64,000 nucleotides of DNA from Sipunculus nudus (taxonomy: Eukaryota; Annelida; Sipuncula; Golfingiida; Sipunculidae). The notes under the pieces were generated by a model. The model saw only the letters and a program-made list of their open reading frames with translations, was not told the DNA's origin and searched no databases. This document shows positions 1 through 12,605 of the stretch, piece after piece. Every line of letters begins with the position of its first letter. The stretch's first letter is position 1. The DNA lies in assembly GCA_026874595.1 (NCBI GenBank), contig CM049306.1, positions 82,424,142 to 82,488,141 on the forward strand, written 5' to 3'. The translations under genes and the position numbers were made by a program.

Positions 1-2318
1 TTTGACGGAAAATGGACGGTCTATTAGGTCCTTTGAAGCGTGCTTTGTGAGGATAACCTATTTGGCAGAGATGGCGGGAGTCCATCTGTCAAGTCAAAAG
101 TGTCATGGGACTTTACACTTCATTGGATATGAATAGAGCCATGTTTATAGCTGTCAAAGACAGGTTTTAAACTGCTCAAGTCTACCCGCTGAACAAGAAG
201 TATTCATCTGATGATCTGGACTTTTTGTTTTATTCTCCTGACCTTTCCGGCTATTGAATCATTAAAGAGATGGTTCATGTTCTGTAAACCAAATATTTTC
301 AGTTGATCTTATTTGTAACCCATGGTATCTGATGTATTAATCTCTATCAGAAGGTCACGATGTTTTAAAATAATGTGGAAGATACTAGAACTCCCTTCGC
401 AACTATGAAACAAGCGATTAATTTTCTAAGTAGAATCAGTACATAAACAGTATTCATCCATAATATATACAATGATGCTTAGAACAGTTCATCGTATATA
501 TCCTAAATTTTCAAGTAGACATAAGGATATTTGTATTTAGCGTTTAGACATTGACCGTGTGTGTACATATAATAAACAGTATTTGTAATCAGTGTATTTT
601 ATTACTAATATTAAGTTTCGAAATGGGTCTATTTTGGAGTTTTATTGTATAATGAGCAGGCGTACAAATTTTGTATCCAGTTGAGGGTTAAATGAAAAAA
701 GAGAGCGTAACACTGTTTATATTTTTAATACAATATTCCTTGTAATAGGAAAGTACGCTTTTGAAAATAGGATATTCAGGATTCCAATTAAACAACAAAC
801 CTGATAGACTCTTTGGTTTCGCCGTTTTCTCTTAAACAGATATATGCTTTAGGACAATCTGAATAGGTATACACGAGGTGCTGTCAGCTCATTGTAAAAC
901 AATTAAGGGAGGTAGTTTTCTTCCAGGCTCGAATGGTGAAGGTCATTAAAATTAAGTGCAGTCAGAATATGTTTGTCCCCATCAAGGTCATTATATTCCC
1001 CTTTGAGGCATCTATTATTACTTAATTTGAAGACACAAAACGAGAAGAACAGAGTTAAATACGACAGTCAGGAGCTCGTAATACGTGTAATTTCCTGATG
1101 TCGTAAATGCAGATGGCGATGACAAGAGGTCGGTAAAATTTCTGAATTATTGACACTGTTTACTGCAGAGTGATGTGTATCTGAAGACAAAAAAAAAAGA
1201 ATCAAATTGCTCTGAAACGGCAAAATTAAAAATATTATAAATTGGTAATTTCAATGCAGCCATAACTTTTAGTCATGCTTCCGCCTGTGGGGATCATGTA
1301 TAAACCCCATTTAGTTGCTAGTTTGTTTTTTCTGTTAGCAACTTTACTCAACATTTATGACGGGATTTTTATGACTTTTTTATGGGCTGTATATTTGTTT
1401 TGGCGGAGAGCGAGTACCTCATCTTTCTCCATAATTAGGGAAGGTCGTAGATATAAATGTCTGACAGTTTTTATACACAGAGGGCACCTTAATGAAGCCG
1501 ACTTTGATCTACAGGACAGAGCTGCATGACCTCTGATTTAAATATCGTGTTAATGATTCCTGACAAACATTTCTCTAGGCTCGGATTGACACATTTCTTA
1601 TATTTACATACAACACAAAAGTTTGATCAGGACGCTTGTAATATTCTTTCGTATATTTATACAAAATGTTGGCGGAGGAAGCTGTCTTGGACCAATTGTT
1701 TGTTAAAGAATGGCTTACGGCCACTGCATATTAGGAAATGGTTGTTAGGTTATCATTGAAACGTCTCCCTTAGTTTTGCATGTTGTCTGCAGCTTAGAAA
1801 AACAGCTTTATTTTGTTTGTGGTTCATTGAGATTAAGTACGGCAGGTGTCCGAAGTATGCTTAAATGATGCTATATTGAGTGTATACAAATACGGAGTCC
1901 TATGATTCAGATAGAAAAGACAAAAATACTGGTTTATATGCGTAGTTGCGGTTGATTTTGCTTTTTAACATCCAAACATTGTCCAGAGCCTGGCACCCTG
2001 ACACCATCCCTATGTGCCGGCTGTTTGGCCAATGTTCCTACCAGGTCACGGTTCACACCAAACAGACACACAAGAACCATACGGACTTGACCTCATTAAC
2101 AAGACTTATCCTATTGACTATATGGATGTAGCCTCGCATATCACACGCTCAGTCTCCTCGCGCTTCTCCCACCTGGCAACATCTGGTCATTTGATGCTGC
2201 ATCTGTTAGTCGTTGAAGTCCTACAGACAGATCAGGAAAATCTGTCTGACACCTGAGGCTTAACGGACTCGCAACATGTCTGTTAACATGGTATTAATTA
2301 TCTTAACAAAAAAAATCG
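1..2318. other. AT-rich unique DNA, no gene recognised
   Basis: No frame here resembles a known protein and no splice-bounded exon stands out. The part at about 1980-2260 is less AT-rich and stays open for 80 codons from 2014 on plus, but the translation has no recognisable domain. It could be regulatory DNA. Confidence 0.5.
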
Positions 2319-2357
2319 TATATATATATATGTGTGTGTGTATGTGTGTGTGTGTGT
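2319..2357. repeat. (TA)n(TG)n microsatellite
   Basis: An alternating TA run passes directly into a TG run. Simple sequence repeat, no coding role seen. Confidence 0.9.
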
Positions 2358-2654
2358 TCAGGCAGTTAATTGCTCTCTAAATGCTTTGCAGTGTTGAGGG
2401 ACATGGCGTTGCCACTACCCCATGGTGAGTTTGTCGAGTCGAGTCGATACGTTGTGAGTGTGCACATTTGTCTTTTATATTGTGTATTTTTATAGTATAA
2501 GTGTATTTTTATATCATATGTGTATACAACTAAAATGTTCAATGTGCCCAAGAAAATAAAATATCAGCATAATATACTGAATAGGCATCCTGGTAAAATA
2601 ATTTTTTGTAATAAATAATTAAAAAAAATAAATAAACAACAACAAACCTCTTTC

Positions 2655-2880
2655 CCCCGTTAAGTCCCAGTTTTGCACGTGTACCCCGACTAATGCTATT
2701 GTTCACCCGAGGACAATAGGATCAGTGTCAGTCTTTCCCTGATTCGCATGCACAAAGCATAATCTCGAAATCTCGTTAAGTCTCGGCTTTTCAAACCATG
2801 CTGTTAGCTTCATTCTCACAACATTCACCTGAGGATCGGGTCGCAACCCGTGAAACAGTCTGTTGTGAATTCACAGTGTT
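2655..2880 (+). repeat. Two diverged tandem units, Penelope-like or retrozyme-like remnant
   Basis: Two units start with the same CGTTAAGTC word, at 2658 and 2774, and both continue through a pyrimidine-rich stretch to a TTCACC word (2702 and 2824). The period is about 116-122 bp. The second unit holds a foldable hammerhead ribozyme core; the first keeps the TTCACC and GAGGA words but not the rest. Tandem terminal units with minimal hammerheads are known for Penelope-like retroelements and for small retrozymes. No reverse transcriptase remains nearby. The family name is an inference from the ribozyme and the tandem layout. Confidence 0.5.
2823..2870 (+). ncRNA. Hammerhead ribozyme-like motif (minimal type I)
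   Basis: The plus strand folds as a three-stem junction. Stem I pairs ATTCAC (2823-2828) with GTGAAT (2865-2870), six perfect pairs. The CTGAGGA core (2829-2835) fits CUGANGA. Stem II pairs CGGGT (2837-2841) with ACCCG (2846-2850) over a CGCA loop. GAA lies at 2852-2854. Stem III pairs ACA (2855-2857) with TGT (2861-2863) over a 3-nt loop. The base at the expected cleavage position is T (2864), an allowed H. The closing pair of stem II (2836 with 2851) is a T-T mismatch instead of the usual G-C, so activity may be weak. Very short stems III are typical of Penelope-associated hammerheads. Chance assembly of all core bases plus three stems is unlikely but not excluded. Confidence 0.6.
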
Positions 2881-2897
2881 GTTTTTCTCCAGTATTT

Positions 2898-2914
2898 TAT
2901 ATATAAATATATAA

Positions 2915-2952
<38 letters not shown>
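2898..2952. repeat. (TATAAATA)n/(TA)n tract
   Basis: A TATAAATA-like repeat leads into pure TA. It lies directly downstream of the hammerhead unit. Confidence 0.9.
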
Positions 2953-2955
<3 letters not shown>

Positions 2956-4171
2956 TCCATATACTGATAATTACTATGCCAACAGTGCAGCAGCAAATAA
3001 ATTGTAATATGATATAATCTAATATAATATATTATAATTATATAAAATAATATAACATATAATAGCGCAATAGTCAAGAGATAGGTATGTAAATGAAGGT
3101 TAATACTGTTTCGTAGGATTAGAAACACTTCTATATGGCAGAGCATTATGACCAGGATGAATTCGTACTAAATGAATAATGTAACACAGTCTTTCAGTAT
3201 AGAGAAATACGTTGAATACTGAACATTCACTTTTAATTTTAACACAAGCCTTCGCAGTTTAAGGCTCCTTGGACATGTGGCAAGTGGATATGTAGTTTCA
3301 TTAGAATAACAATGCATTATGCACATAATGCGTAATTCAGTGTGTTTAATCACTAATTTGACAACGAGGCCAAGAGGTTTAGATTTACCATTTTGTATCT
3401 GTAGTATTTGTTCTTTTTCTTTTCCGGGTATTATTTTGTTTAATACTCATAATTCAAATAATGAAATCCAAACATGTTTTTCTCTTAGCGATTTTCATGA
3501 GAAAATGACTGGACATTCACATTCCCTAAACATTTATATAAGTAATCCTTTAAAATATGAAAAACTATGAGGTTCCCTAAATATAACAAGTTGTAACTTG
3601 TGAAAAATTGAATTATAATTCAAAGACAGACTTTCTTTGATTAATTTCAGTCATCAGCCAAACCCAACCAAACTTAGCGATTAAGTGAAAAACATTGAAA
3701 ACTGCGTCTCTCGGTAATCAGATTTATTTAAATTAGTAAATCAGATTTCCAAAGGATTTATTATAAGCCATGGGCCGTGTTCTCTAAGTTTCAATCGATT
3801 TACAAAGACAACTTAATATGGACGCGGGTCATACTACTTAAATAAACCAATAAACACACAGATGCGGAAAACGAAATTTGACGTTCATCAGCAGTATTTT
3901 ACTCACCAAGCCTGATCTAATGGAACATCTTGCATTTCAATTTTATGACTTTTAGAGTCAACTCTCCACTGAAATTGGTTCTTTGTTGGATAAATATTGG
4001 ATTCTGTGAAATCAAATGCACAAAAGTTGGCTGTTTCCTAGCAGAAATTAAGTTAAATATTTACGTTTGAAATATCGAATATTGAAATCGCAGAAGCTGA
4101 CGTACTTTGTTAAGAATGTTCAAGCTGTCTGATTGATTTTTTTTTTATATTTTAAGCCAATCTATAGAATT
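2953..4171. other. AT-rich, no gene seen
   Basis: Short open frames exist on both strands but none has recognisable domains or flanking splice sites that keep a frame. I see nothing specific here. Confidence 0.5.
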
Positions 4172-4445
4172 TTAACCTGAAAAGTCACTGGTTTATCTGA
4201 TTCATTTTCTCAATTTTACCACAATTTGTAGGTAGTAAACTAAATATGTCACTGTTATATATTATTCATTTTCTTAACTCTATATAAAGGTAATGCAGTT
4301 AAATATGTCACGGTTAATTATGGTTTATTTGCTCAATGTTAACTCAATCCATATATTGTAAAGCTAAACCCGTCACTGTTATTTCTGTATAGGTAGAAAA
4401 GTCAAATATATCACTGGAATCTGTTTCATTTTCGCCATTTTAATT
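4172..4445 (+). repeat. Degenerate tandem repeat, about 60-70 bp units
   Basis: The phrase AAATATGTCACTGTTA, with variants, recurs at about 4176, 4242, 4301, 4366 and 4404, usually followed by a TTCATTTTCTCAATTTTA-like stretch. Five imperfect units are visible, one of them short. The units are diverged, so the array is old. Confidence 0.65.
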
Positions 4446-6928
4446 TAATCAATTGATAATAGAGTTATTTTCCCTTATATCTCTAATTCATATTATTCAC
4501 TTTATTTCAATTTTTAGGGGTTTTGAATCCATGGTATTTTGTCTTTGGCAGTCAAGCAAGATAAAAAAATGCTTAAAATGTAGAATTCAAACAAGAATAA
4601 GAAAAAACCCTGAAATGGTTGATATATTGCCAACCATCGTCCATGCGTTAAATGTAAATCCTTGCGCACGAAGTGCGCCACGAGGGTCTTTGCTGCTAGC
4701 GTTTCCGGAAACTGGAACCCGTTACTAAGTTCGTTGGCGGCAACTAAGTGGGCTGCAGAGAAAGTCACAGACATGCAAGGAAAGCATGGAATAACTACAT
4801 GGATGGTCAGCCCCATGTATACACGTTGTAAGCTACCGTTCACAGGAAAATAATATGAAAATACCTAATGTAGCCGGCAATGATTGTTTTCCATATGTAG
4901 GGATACAGTGGAACTTGTCTGAAAGAAGATCTGTCTAATTATACCACCTGTCTGTAAATACTATCCTTGAGTGACCGAAAGCATTGTTGAGTGGAGCAAC
5001 ACTATGATTGTTTGGATAATCAAGGTCAACTTTGCTACTAGAGGTATAAGGGCAGATGATATACTTTGAAATTTGACGGTCGAGCGACTGATATCACATA
5101 ATTATTTTATTTCTTTTTTACATATGGAGGTTAGGGATTTCATGCCAAGGAAACCTGGAATCCCGTGAGTATAAGATTTAATTATTGATACTCGATAGAT
5201 TATCATTAAAGGTGTTGGTCTACGCGGTTACACGCTGCATCCTTGCTACTACATCCCTAACGTGGACATTACTTCTTATAGTTTGCGGAGTGTCGTAACT
5301 ATAATGTCCAGACCACTGAATGCGGTGGGTTATTGTATTGTGCAATAATATCTTAACCTGAGATGTTATTGGTCTGACCGTTCTTGCTCCTGTGAAACCC
5401 AGCCAACCATGCTAAGGCAGTTGTGCAAACGCATGGTTATGTTGAAGGAGCTTTAGAACGAATGTATAGCGTAACCACCACGTGTTGCCATATGGTTCCA
5501 CCGTCCATTTTTTTTTTGTTTCGGTCGCCTTTTCTGAACCGATCTGGCGAATTTCGAAGTTGGAGTCAAAACTTGGTGAAAAGGTTCTTATGGAAATATC
5601 AAGAGTTTTTTTCCCGAAAAAAAAGTCCCAAGAGGCCATCTTTGAACACACCCAGCTTACATGTTGCCAGCTGTATTGGCTGATTAAACAAACCCTGCAC
5701 GGTTACGTCTTAATTGGGACCGGCGAAGTTCCAACCAAGAACGGCCGAATTTGGAAATGCTGCCCACTTCCAGACATCGGGAATTCGGGCCACGCTATCA
5801 GGATTATAATAAAACATGGATACCAGGGAAGTGGATATAATCTAGAGTACTTGCTATGCTTTACATCAATGTGAAGTAAATAGTGAAGAATTTTACTGCA
5901 TATGAACATTTGTGGAAGAATGCATATGTATCGAGGCCATCAGCTGGAAAGTTAATTACGGGAATGAAAGGCATGGAAGGAAGGGCAGAAGGACATTAAT
6001 TTCACGCTACTTTCTGGTGATGTTAACCTATAATTAGAAATTTAATAGAGTGAGTTTCGTCTTTTTGTTTCGTTTTAAATTGTCAGACCAAATGTCTCAC
6101 GGTTGTATAATTCTCCAAAAACGAAAATAATAAAGAATGTTAATGTGAAATTAAATTACAAACCTTTCAAGAAATAAATTAAGTGTGCCTGACTAAAATC
6201 CTATCCATGATTTGAAATAAGATAGAGCTGAGAGGAACCATCGTGTCCGCAGCAAGATAAACCAATCCTTACATCATTCACATAGTCTCCTTTCGTTACA
6301 TTTTCCTGTATAAAATGTAAGACAATGCAAGACCAGCTAGTTGGACCTTCGAACACAATAGTTGCGTTCTCACAACAGTAACAGCTGATTAATAAGATAT
6401 CCTAAAACAATGCTACAAGACATTTTGTCAGGCGGGCTTGATTATGATTAAAGACATCAGATTATATACCCATAGAAGTACAAGATTACCACGATTTCAG
6501 TATTAAACCTCGACCTGAGTTCAGGAGTATCAGCTCATTATATGACAAAAGAATCCCTCAGCTAATTATCATCCATATCATTAACTAAAATAATATAAAC
6601 CAACTTTTTACACCTAACATGTGGGTATATATGTAAATGTATATTAACATAAGAAGACCCAAATAAATCTTATCTGAGGCAGCTGTTGATAAAAAAATCA
6701 TTTTTGTGATAGAAAATGGTTAGCGTTTTCATGGGGTACGTCATTTGAACCTGCTCACTGCAGATTAATATAAAATCGGCAAACGTGGACCTAATTAAAC
6801 CGACATTATTTAATAAAATATGTTTTCAGTAGTATTGTGGTATTTTATCGGTGAAGCCAGGGTTATGCTAACAATTATTAGTTGCGGGGGTGTTTATGAT
6901 CGGTTAGCCGCATGATATAAGAAGATGT
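4446..6928. other. Unique DNA, no gene recognised
   Basis: Two less AT-rich parts stand out, at about 4640-4850 and 5400-5880. Both stay open in more than one frame and on both strands, which argues against a single coding frame. No known domain is visible. Confidence 0.45.
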
Positions 6929-6936
6929 ATTATATA

Positions 6937-6968
<32 letters not shown>
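6929..6968. repeat. (TA)n microsatellite
   Basis: An almost pure TA run with one interruption near 6955. Confidence 0.9.
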
Positions 6969-7607
6969 ACGTAGGAAAAGTCTTACTTGTGAAGGTGATG
7001 GTCACAGAATTAGGATAATTAAAGAAATATCTGAACAGGGAATGAACAGTTGTTGCCTGTGTTGAAAACCTGTTCCGGGGGCTTTGCGGATATTTATAGC
7101 AAACAAAGGACGATAGGCCAGGCATCTGTATTATGGGGCAGTATCAAGACAATAAAAACAACCACAGAATCGCGTTAGTGTAAGATTAACAATTTGATGA
7201 ATACTGATAACCAAACCACTCTTATTTCTACTCACGGTTCCTTGCAGTAATAAAAGTTCAGATGCCGTTGAATTTTATCACTAGTTCGGAAGAAGAAATG
7301 CATTTAACATGGTAATAACTGTCATAATATTTTGCAAACTCATTTTCAAATGATGTTCTGAAAGCGAGATCATAATCTTAAAAACGTTTAACTAATTTGA
7401 AGTCTGCCGCCAGCGTTGTAAAGGGATATGAATCAGACGTTGCTTTCCTCTTATATGTGCAGGATACTTTAAAACTAGCTTTTGTATTTGTATTTTTTTA
7501 TAGCTTTTTGCGACTTCAGCCTTGGGGAAATTACACTGTAATTCTGCCAGTCAGACTAGCCTGCCTGTCTGCCCCCGCATATGAATAAAGAAACTTTATA
7601 CTTTGAA

Positions 7608-7618
7608 GTCTCTCTCTC

Positions 7619-7651
<33 letters not shown>

Positions 7652-7652
7652 A
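7608..7652. repeat. (CT)n(TA)n(TG)n compound microsatellite
   Basis: Three dinucleotide tracts lie end to end. Confidence 0.9.
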
Positions 7653-10359
7653 ATGTGTATTTCTTTACTTAAGCCTCACTGCGCTTTATTTCTTTTTAAA
7701 TTTTAAGTCAAAATCATGCGCGATAGCATAATCCTGTATTTTCCATATATTTTGCTGGACGAAAATTGGTCAGAAAATGTCAGCAGAGTTGTAATCCGGC
7801 CTGGGGCTGTTGGCGGGAGTGCCTTGGCCATTAAACGTAAGCGGAGCACAGCTTAGAGACCGGCATCAGTGAGACACTCATGCCACGTATGAAGCGACGC
7901 TCTACTCATCGTGTGAGGGGATTGTAGAAAATGCCGACATGTTTTAGGGTTAATTGAAGGATTAGTTTTCAATGCATATACAAATATCATTGATGGAACG
8001 GCTCGCCGAGGTCCTTGGTAACTTCTGCCGTCGTTGGTGTGCTCAGATGATATAAAACAAAGTTTTCGCGGTTTGACCGGTAATGGCCATATTTGACTTT
8101 CCACCAATCTGGGACGTGTTTTGCGAACTCATTTCTAGAGTTCCCCCCTAGCTGAAGCTGCATGACTAATTTCTGTAAACTTGCGAACTTTTCCTGATAC
8201 ATAATATAATAAAAACGACAAAACGTTGCCGTTTGGCCGAGAATTCGACCTGTATAATATTTCAATGACAAAACTACATATCCCTTTCGGACCTCTGTGA
8301 TTTGTATAAAATATATACATATAATAAATCTACATTTTTCCCTTCAAAACTCGGTTCTCGGTTTGCCATGATATGGCGACATTTGTATGCTATTGTCTCC
8401 AGTGCATGGATATTATAAATATAAAGGCATGTAACCACCATCAATTAGGCCACTTCAAACAAACGTTCTGCTGAGTATAGGTTTAGCTTTATTTCTGAGA
8501 AAGTTATCGCCATACAAAATGGTTGAATTAATATAAACCTTAAGAAATGATGTAAGACATGCTTCAATTCTAGAAAGGATTAATATGAGCAACGCAAAAT
8601 TAAGTCATTTACTATGATTCCTTAATAATTTAAATAAGGCCGTCGCAAGAGCGCAAATAGCTACACTACCGAAGACTCCTTGTTCATTCACAAATTCCAT
8701 AGAACAGTTTATGTTAAAGATGTATTTTGCCAGTTCTGAATATTGCTCTTAAGTGGCGTGGTCTTCACGTTTTGACAGCGTTTTATCTCGCGATGTAAAA
8801 TTGTTTGTAAACGTCTGATTAAATCGCATGCGAACGAAGAAAATCGCACACAAACACACGTGAACGCGGACATCTCGTGCAATTGTAGATACGTGCAAAG
8901 AAAACACGGCAAAGCTAACGTTTATGCCAGAAACATATAGAAACGTTAGGAGACGCACAAAAATAGTAAATATAGACACTACTGCAAAAGGGTTTGTTTT
9001 TTATGCCAATAAGAAAGCCGTTTCAACTGTACTTAAGTTCTTAATATATCTTGATTTGACTCTCACAATCAAGGTTACAGTATTTGCAGATTAATACAGG
9101 TGACAAATAGTCCCAAAACCTGTTTGGTTTGCTGTATCAATTTATGAAGATTTTTTTATATCGACCTAAGATCCATTGATTCTGGTAAGAGTCATCGAAA
9201 GTTGTATTGATCGATCGATACATCGACATATCGCAGGCGTCACCAATGTTTGAAACCTCATCTTCAGATATGAAAAAGAGAGAACGTTTCACCATGATTA
9301 ACGTAGGTTAAAGGACCAAGATTTTTTTTACATCCATAACTGTGATTAGAATACCATAAGCGAACCAAGAAATTAAAATTAATTTGAACATTCTCGCCCG
9401 AAAACAGAGCAGAAATAATATTAAACCTGAACAAAATCCGAATCTTAGAAATTAAGATCTATTAGTGACGAACGGTGATATTAATCATTCTTGACAACAA
9501 TGGGAACATGGGAATTCAGATTAATGCTTTTGCCGAGAATTAAGAAGGCGGTTACAGAACTAGAAGGTCTCCTTTGCCTATGAAGAACCCTTAGCTAGAC
9601 GACTTAACCTATGAATTGATGAAAAGGGATAAGAAATATTCCTAAAAGGAAAACGGATCCTGTGAATTAGTAACATTCGATGAGGAATACGATTCAATTA
9701 ATGCTTACCGTAATTGATTAAAGGAATTGAGGTACACGACTCGCAGTAATTGAGTTAGTAGCAATTAGAGCGCACGGGAATTGTTTATAAAAGAACTGAC
9801 ACACGTTATTCTGGTTTATTTGAAATATTACCCATGTATCATACACTGAAAAGAATTTATTATTTATTAAGAAAACTGTTTAGAAAATTCAAATGATACA
9901 GGTAATTACGATATTCTACTCTTAATCGTAAAGTGTATGGAATATTTAAACAAAAAATATAATGAACAATAACACCACATTACATAAAAGATATAAAAAT
10001 ATTAAGCTCATCTCATTCATTTCGCCGCTGAAACTCTAGTTGACCTATAGAAGAATTAAAAATATGCGTATTGCGCGCTAGGTTTGTAACACTTCCGCCA
10101 GAGGTCGTTAATTCGAAACAAACCTCTACCTATTAGGGATTATGGGACTGATTGCCTCAACCAATCAAAATTTTTCCCAACTCAAGAAGAGCCTTCTGTT
10201 AACATTGCAAATACACACGCACAAGTAACTCCTATGCAGTTCTTAACGCAAATTCAGTTCGTGTATTTTCCCTTAAACATTTTCTATTCCAGTATATCTT
10301 TATCAACTACATCTACTACTTCACTTCTAATAGTAAGGTGGCGTAACGGAATTATCGTA
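7653..10359. other. Unique DNA, no gene recognised
   Basis: The part at about 7790-8140 is GC-richer than its surroundings and might be a regulatory element. The rest is AT-rich. No coding exon with supporting splice sites was found. Confidence 0.45.
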
Positions 10360-11625
10360 ATTTGGTATGAAGTATCTACAGGTCATTCATCATCATAATT
10401 CTGGAGGGGGTGCCCACCCGAACTCGGTTTCTGATTCTTTCAGCATGCCCGAGTCCAAAATAACAGGATTTTACGTAAAATTTCTCAAGTTTACAACAAT
10501 AAACGGAATGTTGTTAACCCAATTGACTCTAAAACTCATTTTAAATTAATCAATTTACATAATAAGAACACCTGTATAAAATAGCTTGAACAGTTATCGC
10601 AGAAATTATGACGAAAACCATGTTAAAGTATAATTGTAGGTCGCAAGAGGTCAAAAGGTCACGGCATTCATTGATGTGAAACTGTATCCTGTGTGTTTAA
10701 ATGCCCTCATGTTCTGAAGTCAAAATATTGGAGAAGTTAAGAAATATATCATTTCAATAAAAAATTAAAATTGCATAATGGTTAGGATTATAAAGATTCA
10801 CACCCATATAATTAAAATATATAGGGAATATACTAGTATAAATATATACACTTTTCCAGTAAAACCATCCCTTTCGAAAACTATATCTGAAGTTGTATTG
10901 ACGAAGAACCCAGGTGATTGAAACATTTATTTTAATTGTCCACACCTTTGATAATTAATTTTCTGGGCACAAATACATCTCGATTATAAAATATGGTAAA
11001 TGCTATAATGAAAATGTGTCATGAAGCAATATTTGTTAACACATACCTAAAATAATGTATATCTGGAAAGAAAAGGGCTACAAGCAAATCCATGGACGTA
11101 TTGTGTCTTATATATGGATTTATATAATACGCTAATGGGCGGTTCTTGAACATCCGTTGGGTATTATATATGTTTGGAATAATAACATTTCCAAGAAATT
11201 AATATATTGCAGTAGAATTATCGATGGTAGTAATTTAGATTAAGTTTCAATACGACCGAGCTTCCAGTGGCGTTTATTCATCTGTTGTTGTATTTTTATT
11301 GGTTGAGAGTGGATTATGGTTTGTGCATAAATTAAATAAAAAAACTAACATCGCTGAATATTTTATAAAACTACCTAATTCCTAATTTATTATGAAAATA
11401 TTTTACTGCTTATTTTACCAGGAAAAGACTTCTTCAGAGAATTCGGTATTTATTTACATAAAACATTTGTTCATACTCATTAGTCATTTTTTTTTTTTGC
11501 ACTGAAAAAAATGTCTGACTACATTTTCAATTTTGTTTATAATTATTTATGTAGGTAAAATGAATATGCTCATGATGTATTATGGTGACCGCCAAGTCAG
11601 CGTGAGTCTAAAGTTTTGTAGGTAA
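10360..11625 (+). repeat. Copy A of an old roughly 1-kb tandem duplication
   Basis: Several landmarks repeat in the same order in copy B: GAAGTATCtaCAGGTCA at 10368, GGTCAAAAGGTCACG at 10650, AAAATATTGG at 10722, TTGTTTATAATTAT near 11535 and TAAAGTTTTGTAG near 11610. Copy A has roughly 380 bp not present in copy B between about 10830 and 11500. There is no coding content. Divergence is high, so the duplication is old. Confidence 0.7.
10648..10661 (+). promoter_or_regulatory. DR2 nuclear-receptor-type half-site pair
   Basis: Two perfect AGGTCA half-sites (10648-10653 and 10656-10661) are separated by AA. This direct repeat with a two-base spacer is a known receptor-dimer layout. The matching spot in copy B (about 11936-11949) keeps the second half-site and changes one base of the first. 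Confidence 0.4.
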
Positions 11626-11704
11626 ATATCATATGTTCAAATGTCCGAATAGTCAGCTTACTCAACGGAATATTTGCTACATATCGAACAAAAACACCAA
11701 ATTT

Positions 11705-12013
11705 TGAAAGAAGTATCTTCAGGTCAGTACATTCAGCATGCTAGAGTCCATTATAGCAGGACAACAAAACGTTATCAGACCTTTACAACAAAGAAGGGAA
11801 CGCAGTAAAGTCTGTTGAATCTATATTTCATTTTCATTGAATCAATATAAATATTAAGAACACCTAAACTTATTTATTAACTATTGCAGTAAATATGACC
11901 ATAACCAGTTTAAAAGTTAAATGTAGCCAGCTTCTGGTCAAAAGGTCACGTCATCCGTTCATCCTTTAACTGGCCCCAGGCTTTAAAGTTAAAATATTGG
12001 AGCTCAGCTTTTA

Positions 12014-12082
<69 letters not shown>

Positions 12083-12605
12083 AATATATATATATTTATC
12101 TATTTATTTAAATATAAATCAATACTGCATAATTGTTTGGGTGATAAAGATCATACTATTATAGGTGCGATCTGGGCAGCTCAGTGTACAATTGAAATTT
12201 ACATTCGCAGTCTATATGGACAGGACCAAAATTTTACTGGAAGGGACCTGATTTTGATTAAGAATTTTATGTGTATCATATCTTACACTCGTCGTCTATT
12301 CCAACAAGACCATGTTTAAATGCTGTGTGTGTGTTATACAGGCAAGTGAGACAATTCTCAGCTGGGTGATTAATTCGTTTAAAATAAACATGTCTCTATA
12401 AAAATAAAAGTCAGTATTATTATCCATTTGCGTTGTTAGACCAAGTTTCATATTCTAAATTGTTTAGACATAGGAGGAAATGTCCGACTGAGTTAACTGT
12501 AATTGTTTATAATTATAAAGTTATGAAAGTGAATATGAATACGCTAAAGTTGTATTATAATGCTGAGACCGCCATTTTAGTGCAAGTCTAAAGTTTTGTA
12601 GAAGC
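11705..12605 (+). repeat. Copy B of the old tandem duplication
   Basis: It shares the landmark series listed for copy A: CAGGTCA near 11717, the GGTCAAAAGGTCACG block near 11938, AAAATATTGG at 11991, GCATAAT near 12127 and TAAAGTTTTGTAG near 12590. A long TA tract has expanded inside this copy only. Confidence 0.7.
12015..12098. repeat. Long (TA)n microsatellite
   Basis: About 80 bp of nearly pure TA, with a few interruptions towards the 3' end. Confidence 0.95.

Noticed and set aside
2871-3146. Minus-strand frame with alternating Tyr-Ile
   Set aside because: It is the translation of a (TA)n tract. The same applies to frames at 39148-39423, 43036-43316 and 48760-48969 over simple repeats.
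5482-5874. 130-codon plus-strand frame, the longest in the window
   Set aside because: It includes homopolymer-coded runs, overlaps long open frames in other phases and on minus, and shows no domain. Better explained as non-coding DNA of moderate GC.
9240-9290. CTGAAGATGAGG on minus, resembling the start of a hammerhead core
   Set aside because: The required GAAA after stem II is missing and no convincing stem I or III can be drawn.
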